NCBI GenBank assembly: GCA_034927445.1
Contig: JAYFPZ010000028.1
Coordinates: 1 to 64,000 of the forward strand
DNA from: PHAA01 sp034927445
Lineage (GTDB): Bacteria; Bacillota; Syntrophomonadia; Syntrophomonadales; Syntrophomonadaceae
Reading direction: 5' to 3'
Length of the DNA: 64,000 nucleotides
Shown: positions 52,397-59,405 of the stretch, piece after piece
How positions within the stretch are numbered: the first letter of the stretch is position 1
Layout: each line of letters opens with the position of its first letter
Notes under the pieces: model-generated
What the model saw: the letters and a program-made list of their open reading frames with translations, nothing else
The model's database searches: none
Told to the model about the DNA's origin: nothing
Position numbers and translations under genes: made by a program

Positions 52397-52816
52397 TTGT
52401 TTTTAGTATATAACAAGAACGACGGTTTAGTAGTGCAAGCATCTGAGACTGAACCGGTGCTGGCTACGGGACAGGACTATATCTTTGTCCATGACCCTGA
52501 ACTTAATTTATCCAATTATGAAGCTATGCGGGTTATTGCTAAAGAAGGCTGTCATTTGGAGCTAAAGCCCACTGCCGAATGGCTGGGTAGAGTAAACGGC
52601 AGCAGTAATATCACGCTGGATGAGAAAGTTGCCAGGTTGGAACATTACACCCTGGTACTGATGGAGGCTGTAGCCAAACTTTCGGAGGCAAATCCCAGCA
52701 CGGTCAGCACTGATTTGATGGCTGAATTGGTGCTGGCAGGAAGGAGAACCATTGATCAGGTGCCAACTGATATACAAAAGGAAGTGTCAGGCAGGATTAC
52801 ATCAGCTATCGAATAA
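52397..52816 (+). CDS. Tail-region protein, unknown
   Basis: This protein of 139 residues starts with TTG 52397 behind GGAGGC. It starts MFLVYNKNDGLVVQASETEP; the middle contains LDEKVARLEHYTLVLMEAVA and the end DQVPTDIQKEVSGRITSAIE. The helical second half looks like the XkdX/XkdW-type proteins just before the holin in Gram-positive siphophages. A terminator-like hairpin follows. Confidence 0.6.
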   Translation: MFLVYNKNDGLVVQASETEPVLATGQDYIFVHDPELNLSNYEAMRVIAKEGCHLELKPTAEWLGRVNGSSNITLDEKVARLEHYTLVLMEAVAKLSEANPSTVSTDLMAELVLAGRRTIDQVPTDIQKEVSGRITSAIE

Positions 52817-52843
52817 TCGGCAGCTTAAGTTATTTTTCAGAAT

Positions 52844-52863
52844 GGGCCTTGGGGCTCTTTTTT
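52844..52863 (+). terminator. Terminator-like hairpin before the lysis genes
   Basis: GGGCC (52844-52848) pairs with GGCTC (52853-52857; one G-T) around a 4-base loop and is followed by six T residues. Short stem, so partial read-through into the holin gene is likely. Confidence 0.5.
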
Positions 52864-52891
52864 ATTACCAATTTTAAAAGGAGGACTAACA

Positions 52892-53293
52892 ATGAAAAGC
52901 TCATTTCAAATCGCCTTAACAGCCTTTGGCGGCTGGCTGGGCTGGGTCTTGGGAGGCTGGGACGGCTTTTTATACGCGCTGATTACCTTTGTAGTTATCG
53001 ATTACCTGACCGGCGTCATGTTGGCCATACTGGAAAAACGCCTTTCCAGCGAGGTCGGTGCCAGGGGCATCTTTAAGAAGGTGCTGATTTTTGCCCTGGT
53101 GGCAGTGGGCCACATTATCGACACCCAGGTAATAACAAACGGTAGCGCTGTCCGTACCGCGGTCATCTTCTTCTACTTATCCAACGAAGGGATTAGTATT
53201 CTGGAAAATGCAGCCAAGATCGGCCTACCTATTCCGGAGAAACTCAAACTGGTTTTGGACCAACTAAATAAGGAGGAAAAGATTAATGGCTAG
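52892..53293 (+). CDS. Phage holin (phi-29/Cph1-type, holin family 4)
   Basis: This protein of 133 residues starts at ATG 52892 behind AAGGAGG. It has several hydrophobic segments (FQIALTAFGGWLGWVLGGWD, FLYALITFVVIDYLTGVMLA, ILIF-like KKVLIFALVAVGHIID) and a conserved YLSNEGISILENAAKIGLPI. This is the family 4 holin (toxin-secretion/phage lysis) pattern. It forms the membrane hole that lets the amidase reach the wall; the amidase gene overlaps it by eight bases. Confidence 0.9.
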   Translation: MKSSFQIALTAFGGWLGWVLGGWDGFLYALITFVVIDYLTGVMLAILEKRLSSEVGARGIFKKVLIFALVAVGHIIDTQVITNGSAVRTAVIFFYLSNEGISILENAAKIGLPIPEKLKLVLDQLNKEEKING

Positions 53294-53987
53294 GTTATGT
53301 TTTGACTACGGACATGGCGGCAATGACCCGGGCGCAGTATATAAAGGAAGAAAAGAAGCCGATGATGTGCTGAGCCTAGGTCGGGCCGTGGCAGCAGTGT
53401 TGAGACGCCATGGAGTAATCATCGATGAGACCAGGACGGCTGATGTTAGTGTAAGCCTGAAAGCTAGATGTGATTTTGAAAACAAGGGCAGCTTTGATTA
53501 CTTCATATCCTTTCACCGTAATGCTTTTAAACCGGAGGCGGCTGCCGGTGTAGAAACTTACACTTATTTAAATCCGGGAGCCAAGTCAAAGGGGCTGGCA
53601 GAAAAAATTCAAAGCTTCCTGGTGGGGGTAGGCTTTACAAACCGGGGGGTTAAAACTGCTAATTATCAAGTCTTAAGAGAAACCAAGGCTCCTGCAGTTC
53701 TAATTGAAATCGGCTTTATTGATAACAGCCAAGATAATGCACTGTTTGATGCCAAGAGAGATGAAATTGTCAAAGCAGTTTCTGGCGCTATCCTTTCCCA
53801 ACTGGGGTTAGCATACATAGAAGAAAACCAGAATGGTCTGGAAGGAGCTTTGGAGGTGTTGGTAAGAAACGGCATACTTAAAACCCCTGAATATTGGTTG
53901 CAAAATGCAAGAAAAGGCCAGAGCGTAAATGGCGAATACGCCGGGATGCTGATTGAAAGAATGGCCGAGTACATTTCATCCCTATAA
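53286..53987 (+). CDS. N-acetylmuramoyl-L-alanine amidase (Amidase_3 endolysin)
   Basis: This protein of 233 residues has zinc-ligand motifs DYGHGGNDPGAVYKGRKEAD (His 10 and Glu near 19), FISFHRNAF (second His) and VLIEIGFIDN (catalytic Glu). Residues 1-180 are the amidase. The tail (GALEVLVRNGILKTPEYWLQ and on) is a small helical cell-wall or dimer domain. It cleaves the peptide from muramic acid for lysis. Confidence 0.93.
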   Translation: MARLCFDYGHGGNDPGAVYKGRKEADDVLSLGRAVAAVLRRHGVIIDETRTADVSVSLKARCDFENKGSFDYFISFHRNAFKPEAAAGVETYTYLNPGAKSKGLAEKIQSFLVGVGFTNRGVKTANYQVLRETKAPAVLIEIGFIDNSQDNALFDAKRDEIVKAVSGAILSQLGLAYIEENQNGLEGALEVLVRNGILKTPEYWLQNARKGQSVNGEYAGMLIERMAEYISSL

Positions 53988-54077
53988 CCTTAACGATTAT
54001 TACCTAAAAGAACTATCCTTGAAGCATTAGCTCTGGCTTTTACTTCTTTAATAAAACCTAATAACTGACTCCAAATC

Positions 54078-54108
54078 GCCGGGTGATTGATTTCACCCGG
54101 CATTTTTT
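54078..54108 (+). terminator. Intrinsic terminator after the lysis genes
   Basis: GCCGGGTGA pairs with TCACCCGGC (9 bp) around a 6-base loop, followed by ATTTTTT. It separates the late operon from the recombinase operon. Confidence 0.9.
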
Positions 54109-54128
54109 GCTTTAACCCTAAGCTACTG

Positions 54129-54194
54129 GTACTCAAACCGCCCTTCGTTGTCCTGTGGATTGTGAGGGAACGATTCATGCCCTTCGAAGGGAGG
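54129..54194 (+). promoter_or_regulatory. Three-copy cis-RNA element, copy C (before the recombinase operon)
   Basis: GTACTCAA at 54129, TGTCCTGTGGAT (one changed base later) at 54149 - again 20 bases apart - and GGAGG at 54190-54194. CCCTT (54180-54184) can pair with AGGG (54165-54168) upstream, or CCTTC (54181-54185) with GGAGG. It stands directly before ATG 54202. Confidence 0.7.
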
Positions 54195-54201
54195 AACCGA
54201 T

Positions 54202-54609
54202 ATGAACGGCTTGCAAAAAGAGCGGATTGCTCTTCTTCGCGCCGAAGGTAAGAGTTACACCAAAATAGCCGATACCTTAGGTTTATCGATAAACACGGTG
54301 AAGTCTTACTGTCGCAGAAACAATCTGGGCGGAAATGCTACTATAATGTCTGACTCTGTGGACGGTACATTTTGCTGCCAGTGCGGAGTGCCGCTTAATC
54401 AGACCATCGGGAAGAAGCAGAAAAGGTTCTGTTCGGACAAGTGCCGTATGGCGTGGTGGAATGCCCATCCAGAGGACGTTAACCACAAAACCATCCGGTC
54501 ATTTACCTGTCAGACTTGTGGCCAGTCCTTTGAAGCGTATGGCAAACGAGAGCGCAAATACTGCTCCCGCGCTTGCTACGGCAGGTCGAAGGCGGTGCGG
54601 CATGAGTAG
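54202..54609 (+). CDS. HTH plus zinc-finger protein of the recombinase operon
   Basis: This protein of 135 residues has an N-terminal helix-turn-helix (QKERIALLRAEGKSYTKIAD, then LGLSINTVKSYCRRNNLGG) and two cysteine groups: CCQCG...CSDKCRMAWW and CQTCGQSF...CSRACYG, both of a zinc-finger kind. Such genes often stand before large serine recombinases and may be directionality or control factors; not proven. It overlaps the next gene by eight bases. Confidence 0.75.
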   Translation: MNGLQKERIALLRAEGKSYTKIADTLGLSINTVKSYCRRNNLGGNATIMSDSVDGTFCCQCGVPLNQTIGKKQKRFCSDKCRMAWWNAHPEDVNHKTIRSFTCQTCGQSFEAYGKRERKYCSRACYGRSKAVRHE

Positions 54610-54769
54610 TAAGGCATTAGCAGTCATCTACTATACAGCCACTATGGCAGTTTTAAAGAGATGGCTTGCAGCAGGCATTATCCGAGAAGATGAATTGATT
54701 AAAATTGAGGCAACTATCGCTCAAAAATACGGGCTTTCCGAGCGCAGCATATATCGCCAAAACACTTGA
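54602..54769 (+). CDS. Small SHOCT-like protein next to the recombinases
   Basis: This protein of 55 residues starts at ATG 54602 inside the end of the previous gene. It reads MSSKALAVIYYTATMAVLKR, then WLAAGIIREDELIKIEATIA, a SHOCT-like two-helix motif, and ends with QKYGLSERSIYRQNT. This gene commonly stands between the HTH-zinc gene and the recombinases in related elements. Function unknown. Confidence 0.7.
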   Translation: MSSKALAVIYYTATMAVLKRWLAAGIIREDELIKIEATIAQKYGLSERSIYRQNT

Positions 54770-54816
54770 TAATATGGGCTTTTGGAGCGAATATGTCATA
54801 GCGAAAGGAGGTCATT

Positions 54817-56127
54817 ATGGAAAAGATAGTTACGAAAATATCCCCTTCGGTGCCACCAATTCCTGCTAGATTACGGGTTGCCGCCTATGCCCGCGTATCA
54901 TCCGGAAAAGATGTGATGTTACAATCTCTGGCAGCTCAAGTCAGCTACTACAGCAAACTCATTCAGCAGCGCTCGGATTGGGAATATGCTGGTGTATACG
55001 CCGATGAGGCACTGACAGGAACCAAAGACACTCGCCCGGAATTTCAGCGTCTAATTGCTGACTGCAAGGATGGCAAGATTGACCTGATCATTACAAAATC
55101 GATATCACGCTTTGCCCGCAACACGGTAACACTTCTTGAAACAGTGCGGGAACTAAAACTGCTCGGTGTTGACGTTTATTTTGAGGAGCAGAATATTCAC
55201 TCCATGAGCGGGGATGGCGAACTCATGCTAACCATCCTGGCATCCTATGCTCAGGAGGAAAGCCGTTCGGTTAGTGAGAACTGTAAGTGGAGGATTCGCA
55301 AGCGGTTCCAGCAAGGTGAGATTGTAAACCTGCGTTTCATGTACGGGTATCGGATCAACAATGGTCAAATTGAAATCGATCAGGAACAGGCCGAAATCGT
55401 TCGAATGATCTACGCCGATTACATTAAAGGCCTGGGATGCGATCGGATTGCTGCCAGGCTGCGGGAAATGGGTGCTCGAACGTTCAGCGGCAGACAGTGG
55501 ACAGCAAAGCGAGTCCTAGCCATCCTAAATAACGAGAAATATTCTGGCAACGCGCTGCTTCAGAAAAAGTATGTAGCCGACCACTTGTCAAAGAAGCTGG
55601 TTTATAACCGGGGAACCCTGCCAAAGTACTATGCCGAAGGAACACATCAGCCGATTATAGACCCTCTCACCTTTCAAATGGCGCAGGAAATCATGGCTCT
55701 ACGCCGGGAGAACAGAAATGTCAGGCAAAACCCGGCCAACCGTTACCCATTTTCAGGCTTAATCTTCTGCCCTCGCTGCGGCAAGAACTATCGGCGGGTA
55801 ACCTACAAGGGGCATGCAGCGTGGAACTGTTCCACCTTCGTCAATTACGGCAAGGACGTCTGCCCAGCGAAGCAAATCCCGGAACCAATCCTAATTTCGC
55901 TGACCGCTGAAGTGTTGGGCCTGCCGGAATTTGATGAAGTAGTTTTCCGATCCCAGATCAAGCAAGTGCAGGTGCCGCAAGCAAATAAGGTAATTTATAT
56001 TTTTCAAGACGGTCATGAAGTTGAAGCCACTTGGCAAGACCGGTCACGCAAATCAAGCTGGGACGACAAAAAGAAACAGCAGGCGCGGGAAAGGGCGCTT
56101 GCCTACCAAAGGGGAGATTTGAAGTGA
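54817..56127 (+). CDS. Large serine recombinase 1
   Basis: This protein of 436 residues has the resolvase domain AAYARVSSGKD with catalytic Ser28, then SISRFARNT and ASYAQEESRSVSENCKWRIR. After it follow the recombinase domain (RFMYGYRINNGQIEIDQEQA) and a zinc ribbon (CPRCGKNYRR...CPAKQI). It lacks a long coiled-coil C-terminus. It overlaps recombinase 2 (GTGA). Together they probably excise and integrate the prophage. Confidence 0.93.
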   Translation: MEKIVTKISPSVPPIPARLRVAAYARVSSGKDVMLQSLAAQVSYYSKLIQQRSDWEYAGVYADEALTGTKDTRPEFQRLIADCKDGKIDLIITKSISRFARNTVTLLETVRELKLLGVDVYFEEQNIHSMSGDGELMLTILASYAQEESRSVSENCKWRIRKRFQQGEIVNLRFMYGYRINNGQIEIDQEQAEIVRMIYADYIKGLGCDRIAARLREMGARTFSGRQWTAKRVLAILNNEKYSGNALLQKKYVADHLSKKLVYNRGTLPKYYAEGTHQPIIDPLTFQMAQEIMALRRENRNVRQNPANRYPFSGLIFCPRCGKNYRRVTYKGHAAWNCSTFVNYGKDVCPAKQIPEPILISLTAEVLGLPEFDEVVFRSQIKQVQVPQANKVIYIFQDGHEVEATWQDRSRKSSWDDKKKQQARERALAYQRGDLK

Positions 56128-57701
56128 AACCAGCTCGAGCCGTTACTGTTATACCACCAACCATAAACCGCTTTGCGCCAGAAACGACTGGTGTGGCCAC
56201 AAGAAAAAGAGTAGCTGCATATGCCCGCGTTTCAACAGATTCTGAGGAACAGCTTACCAGCTACGAAGCCCAGGTAGACTACTACACCAAGTACATCAAC
56301 GAACGTGCTGATTGGATATTTGCCGGAATCTACACCGATGAAGGTATCAGTGCCACTAATACCAAAAAGCGCGATGGGTTTAAGCAGATGGTTGCCGACG
56401 CACTGGACGGTAAAATCGATCTGATTGTTACTAAATCAGTCAGCCGCTTTGCGAGAAATACAGTTGACTCTCTGGTTACGGTTCGCCAGCTAAAAGAAAA
56501 AGGCGTTGAGGTTTATTTCGAAAAGGAGAACATTTACACGCTGGACAGTAAGGGGGAGCTTTTAATCACCATTATGTCCAGCCTGGCGCAGGAAGAAAGC
56601 CGTTCAATTTCTGAAAATGTAACCTGGGGCCAACGCAAACGTATGGCTGATGGGAAAGTAAGCATGCCTTATCGTCATTTCCTTGGCTACGAAAAGGGTG
56701 AGGATGGTTTACCTAAAATCGTAGAAAAGGAAGCGGAAACAGTGCGGCTGATTTACAGAATGTTTCTTGAGGGTAAAACGCCTTCAGCCATCGCCAAGCA
56801 TCTTGGCAATCTGGGCATCCCATCTCCAGCCGGGAAAAAAACCTGGCAAGTGGCGACAGTGATAAGCATTCTGACCAACGAGAAATACAAGGGTGATGCT
56901 CTGCTGCAAAAAAGCTTCACGGTGGATTTTCTCACCAAAACTACCAAAGTCAACGAGGGTGAAGTTCCTCAATACTATGTGCAGAATAGCCATCCTGCCA
57001 TTATTGAGCCGGACGAATTTGATGCGGTGCAGCTTGAAATGGAACGGCGTAAAAAAATCGGTAGGCCAGTCAGTTGCCACAGCCCTTTCTCAGCAAAGAT
57101 AATTTGCGGCGAATGCGGCGGTTTTTACGGTTCCAAGGTCTGGGGTTCAAATACAAAATACCGGCGCACGGTATGGCGGTGTAATAACAAATATAACTGG
57201 GATAAACCATGCCAAACACCGCACGTTACTGAAGATGATATAAAGCAACGATTTCTGACGGCATTTAACATGCTGATTGGCAACCGCGATGAAATACTCG
57301 CCAACTGCCGCCTTGCCCAAGAAGTCTTATGCAACTGCACAGAGATTGATGCTGAACTAAAAGAACTCCAGCGGGAAATCGATGTGGTAGCTGAATTGTT
57401 GCGAAAGGCCGTTTATGAGAACGCCCGTATCGCCCAAAACCAGGACGAGTTTAATGAACGCAACAACCGCTATTGGGAACGCCACCGTAAAGCAACGGAA
57501 CGTTTCAACCAATTAGAAGAAATAAAGCGAGAGCGGCAGGCTAAAAGCTTATCACTTGGAACCTTCATCCGCGAACTGGAAAGCAGCCCGTCCGTGGTCG
57601 AGGAGTTTGACGAGCGACTTTGGGCGGTAGCAGTCGATACAGTCACTGTCACCAAGGACGTCAAGTTGCACTTTCGCTTTAAAGATGGCACGGAAGTATG
57701 A
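56124..57701 (+). CDS. Large serine recombinase 2
   Basis: This protein of 525 residues starts at GTG 56124 (GTGA overlap, GGGGAGA upstream); the longer frame from 56031 lies within recombinase 1. The catalytic Ser37 is in AAYARVSTDSEEQ. SVSRFARNTVDS and SSLAQEESRSISENVTWGQR follow, then the recombinase domain, the zinc ribbon CGECGGFYGSKVW...CQTPHV, and a C-terminal coiled coil (EIDAELKELQREIDVVAELL and on). It is clearly a paralogue of recombinase 1. Confidence 0.93.
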   Translation: MKPARAVTVIPPTINRFAPETTGVATRKRVAAYARVSTDSEEQLTSYEAQVDYYTKYINERADWIFAGIYTDEGISATNTKKRDGFKQMVADALDGKIDLIVTKSVSRFARNTVDSLVTVRQLKEKGVEVYFEKENIYTLDSKGELLITIMSSLAQEESRSISENVTWGQRKRMADGKVSMPYRHFLGYEKGEDGLPKIVEKEAETVRLIYRMFLEGKTPSAIAKHLGNLGIPSPAGKKTWQVATVISILTNEKYKGDALLQKSFTVDFLTKTTKVNEGEVPQYYVQNSHPAIIEPDEFDAVQLEMERRKKIGRPVSCHSPFSAKIICGECGGFYGSKVWGSNTKYRRTVWRCNNKYNWDKPCQTPHVTEDDIKQRFLTAFNMLIGNRDEILANCRLAQEVLCNCTEIDAELKELQREIDVVAELLRKAVYENARIAQNQDEFNERNNRYWERHRKATERFNQLEEIKRERQAKSLSLGTFIRELESSPSVVEEFDERLWAVAVDTVTVTKDVKLHFRFKDGTEV

Positions 57702-58024
57702 TAGGTGCTTTAAAGGAATCCTAAAAAAGCGTGCAGGGCTTCGGCTTTGTAGGCTTTTTCTTTTCCAATGACCGGGCTTGACTGTTTGCACACCCCTCCG
57801 GAAAATGCACACCCCCTTTGCACACACCCTGCTAAAGTTCAACGATTACCTCCAGGCGCGATGACAATAAGTGGAAGGATTTCCCCTTATCAAAAGAGAA
57901 TAACCCACCAGAAATCGAGAAAGCCACTCCGCTAAAACGCAGAAACGGCTTTAATACCCGCTTTTCAGGCAAAATAAAACCACCCACCGATAAAATCCTT
58001 TTTATCATTAGATGGTAGATAATC
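57702..58024. other. Gap between recombinases and tmRNA, with IS-end-like repeats
   Basis: No gene is supported. AAAAAGC (from 57725) and GCTTTTT near 57760 can pair as a weak bidirectional terminator. TTGCACACCCC-like units recur at 57786, 57806 (ATGCACACCCCC) and 57819 (TTGCACACACC). The right prophage end should lie here, but I cannot mark an att core. No tRNA seen. Confidence 0.5.
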
Positions 58025-58375
58025 TGGTGGAGGCGGGGGGAGTCGAACCCCCGTCCGCAAGAAAGACCAGCAGAGCATCTCCGAGCGCAGTTCGTGATTT
58101 GGGTTTCGCCATCCGGACGCCCACGAGCAGGCTTCCTTAAGCTATCCCCGATTGATTTCCCCATAAAGCCCCTCAGGGAGAAAGGCTTAAGGGTACCCTC
58201 ACTAAGTGACGCCCTGCACTAACCCGCGAGGACAGCTAGCCGGACGAGCAGCCCTTAGGCTGCTAAAGCGTAATTATCTTCTGCAGTTATTGTTTTTCCA
58301 CCGTTTTAACGAGCTGGCGGCAACTCGGCTCGCTTCTCAACCCATCTTATCCCCCGTCGAAACCATTGCGCCCCC
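58025..58375 (-). ncRNA. ssrA: Transfer-messenger RNA (tmRNA)
   Basis: The minus strand starts GGGGGCGCAATGG (58375 down) and ends with the T-arm GGGTTCGACTCCC and CCA (58025-58027). The two ends form the 7-bp acceptor stem of an Ala-tRNA-like fold. The tag frame at 58284-58255 reads GCA GAA GAT AAT TAC GCT TTA GCA GCC TAA, i.e. AEDNYALAA, and the resume codon GCA follows ATAACT. It rescues stalled ribosomes with SmpB, encoded just upstream. Confidence 0.97.
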
Positions 58376-58486
58376 TTATTAAGTGAACTGCAGTTTACAG
58401 AGTATATCCAATGATACGCTAAAAGTATATCACATTTTTGGTGCTTGTTTATCTGTAATATTCATCCACATTAATTGTTGTTTACC

Positions 58487-58960
58487 TTAATCGTCCCGGC
58501 CTTTATTTTTTATGGCTCTTTCCATGTCCCGGCGGGAATCGCGCTCGGCTATATCCTGACGCTTATCATACAGCTTTTTACCTGTCGCCACCGCCAGGTC
58601 CATTTTGGCCAAGCCGTTTTTAAAAAATATCTTCAAAGGAATCAGGGTATAGCCCTTCTCCTTTTGCAGGGCCAGCAGGCGCCGAATCTCGGCTTTATGC
58701 AGCAGCAGCTTTTTAGGCCGCTTGGGTTCATGGTTAAACTGGTTGCCCTGCTCATAGGGGCTGATATTAAAGTTATTAACCCATACTTCCCCGGATTTAA
58801 CTACTGCATAGGCATCCTGAAGATTGCCTTTTCCCAGACGCAGGGATTTCACCTCAGTCCCCACCAGGGCCAGGCCGGCTTCATAGGTTTCGTGAATATG
58901 GTATTCGTGCCGGGCTTTGCGGTTTTCTACCACCGGCAAAGACCCTTTTTTCTTTTTCAT
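58487..58960 (-). CDS. smpB: SsrA-binding protein SmpB
   Basis: This protein of 157 residues has VENRKARHEYHIHETYEAGL, GTEVKSLRLGKGNLQDAYAV and ends DIAERDSRRDMERAIKNKGR, all typical of SmpB: an OB-fold body and a basic tail that enters the ribosomal mRNA channel. AGGTGA lies before ATG 58960. It stands between rnr and ssrA, a common order in Clostridia. Confidence 0.97.
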   Translation of the reverse strand: MKKKKGSLPVVENRKARHEYHIHETYEAGLALVGTEVKSLRLGKGNLQDAYAVVKSGEVWVNNFNISPYEQGNQFNHEPKRPKKLLLHKAEIRRLLALQKEKGYTLIPLKIFFKNGLAKMDLAVATGKKLYDKRQDIAERDSRRDMERAIKNKGRDD

Positions 58961-59405
58961 TGTTTCACCTCAAAAGGTACGACCATAAGTGATGCTTGGA
59001 CTTATTACCCAGACCTGTCAGTAAAACAAACCCTCGCCTTGGCACGTTGCGCCTCCAAAGCCAGGGTTAAATTACATTTAGGCTCTATCATTATATCCCA
59101 GCCGCCAAATGCCGTCAATGTTGGCAAGAATCCCGATCTTACTAACTAATGTAACAACGGATTACACTGTTATGAAAAGTTGTCAGAAGAACCGCCCGAG
59201 ACCACTGAAGAAGTCTCTTAAATGTGTCATTCTGAGTGTTAGCGAAACATCTTGCAATCATATAAATGCCAACCTTACGGTATTGTTGATAAGATCCTTT
59301 GTCGCCTTAGGCTCCTCAGGATGACAAAATATGTACTTTTTCAGCGGTCTCGAACCGTCCCCTTGACAGCCGTCAATGCCGAACCGTGCGGGAGTTTGCC
59401 TGTTT
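58961..59405. other. Intergenic region between smpB and rnr
   Basis: No gene is seen. It holds a 102-bp inverted-repeat element (59225-59326). Upstream of it are a C/T-rich stretch and no clear promoter; smpB may be transcribed from rnr. Confidence 0.5.
59225..59326. repeat. MITE-like inverted repeat
   Basis: TGTCATTCTGAG at 59225-59236 is matched by CTCAGGATGACA at 59315-59326 (one T-G pair), with further partial pairing inside. The TGTCATTCTGAG...CTCAGGATGACA layout is a dispersed intergenic repeat form seen in several Clostridia and other bacteria. Probably non-autonomous. Confidence 0.65.

Larger units (their letters stand above)
20445..57701 (+). mobile_element. HK97-type siphovirus prophage with two serine recombinases
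   Basis: A complete-looking set of genes on one strand: replication, terminase, portal, protease, capsid, head-tail, tape measure, tail, holin, amidase and two large serine recombinases at the right end. Exact ends are not visible, because serine-recombinase att cores are very short and no long direct repeat was found. There is no tyrosine integrase and no obvious CI-type repressor inside it. Confidence 0.85.

Noticed and set aside
57832..58164. Minus-strand frame of 110 codons overlapping ssrA
   Set aside because: It begins inside the tmRNA, has no ribosome site, and the hydrophobic part matches no family that I recognise.
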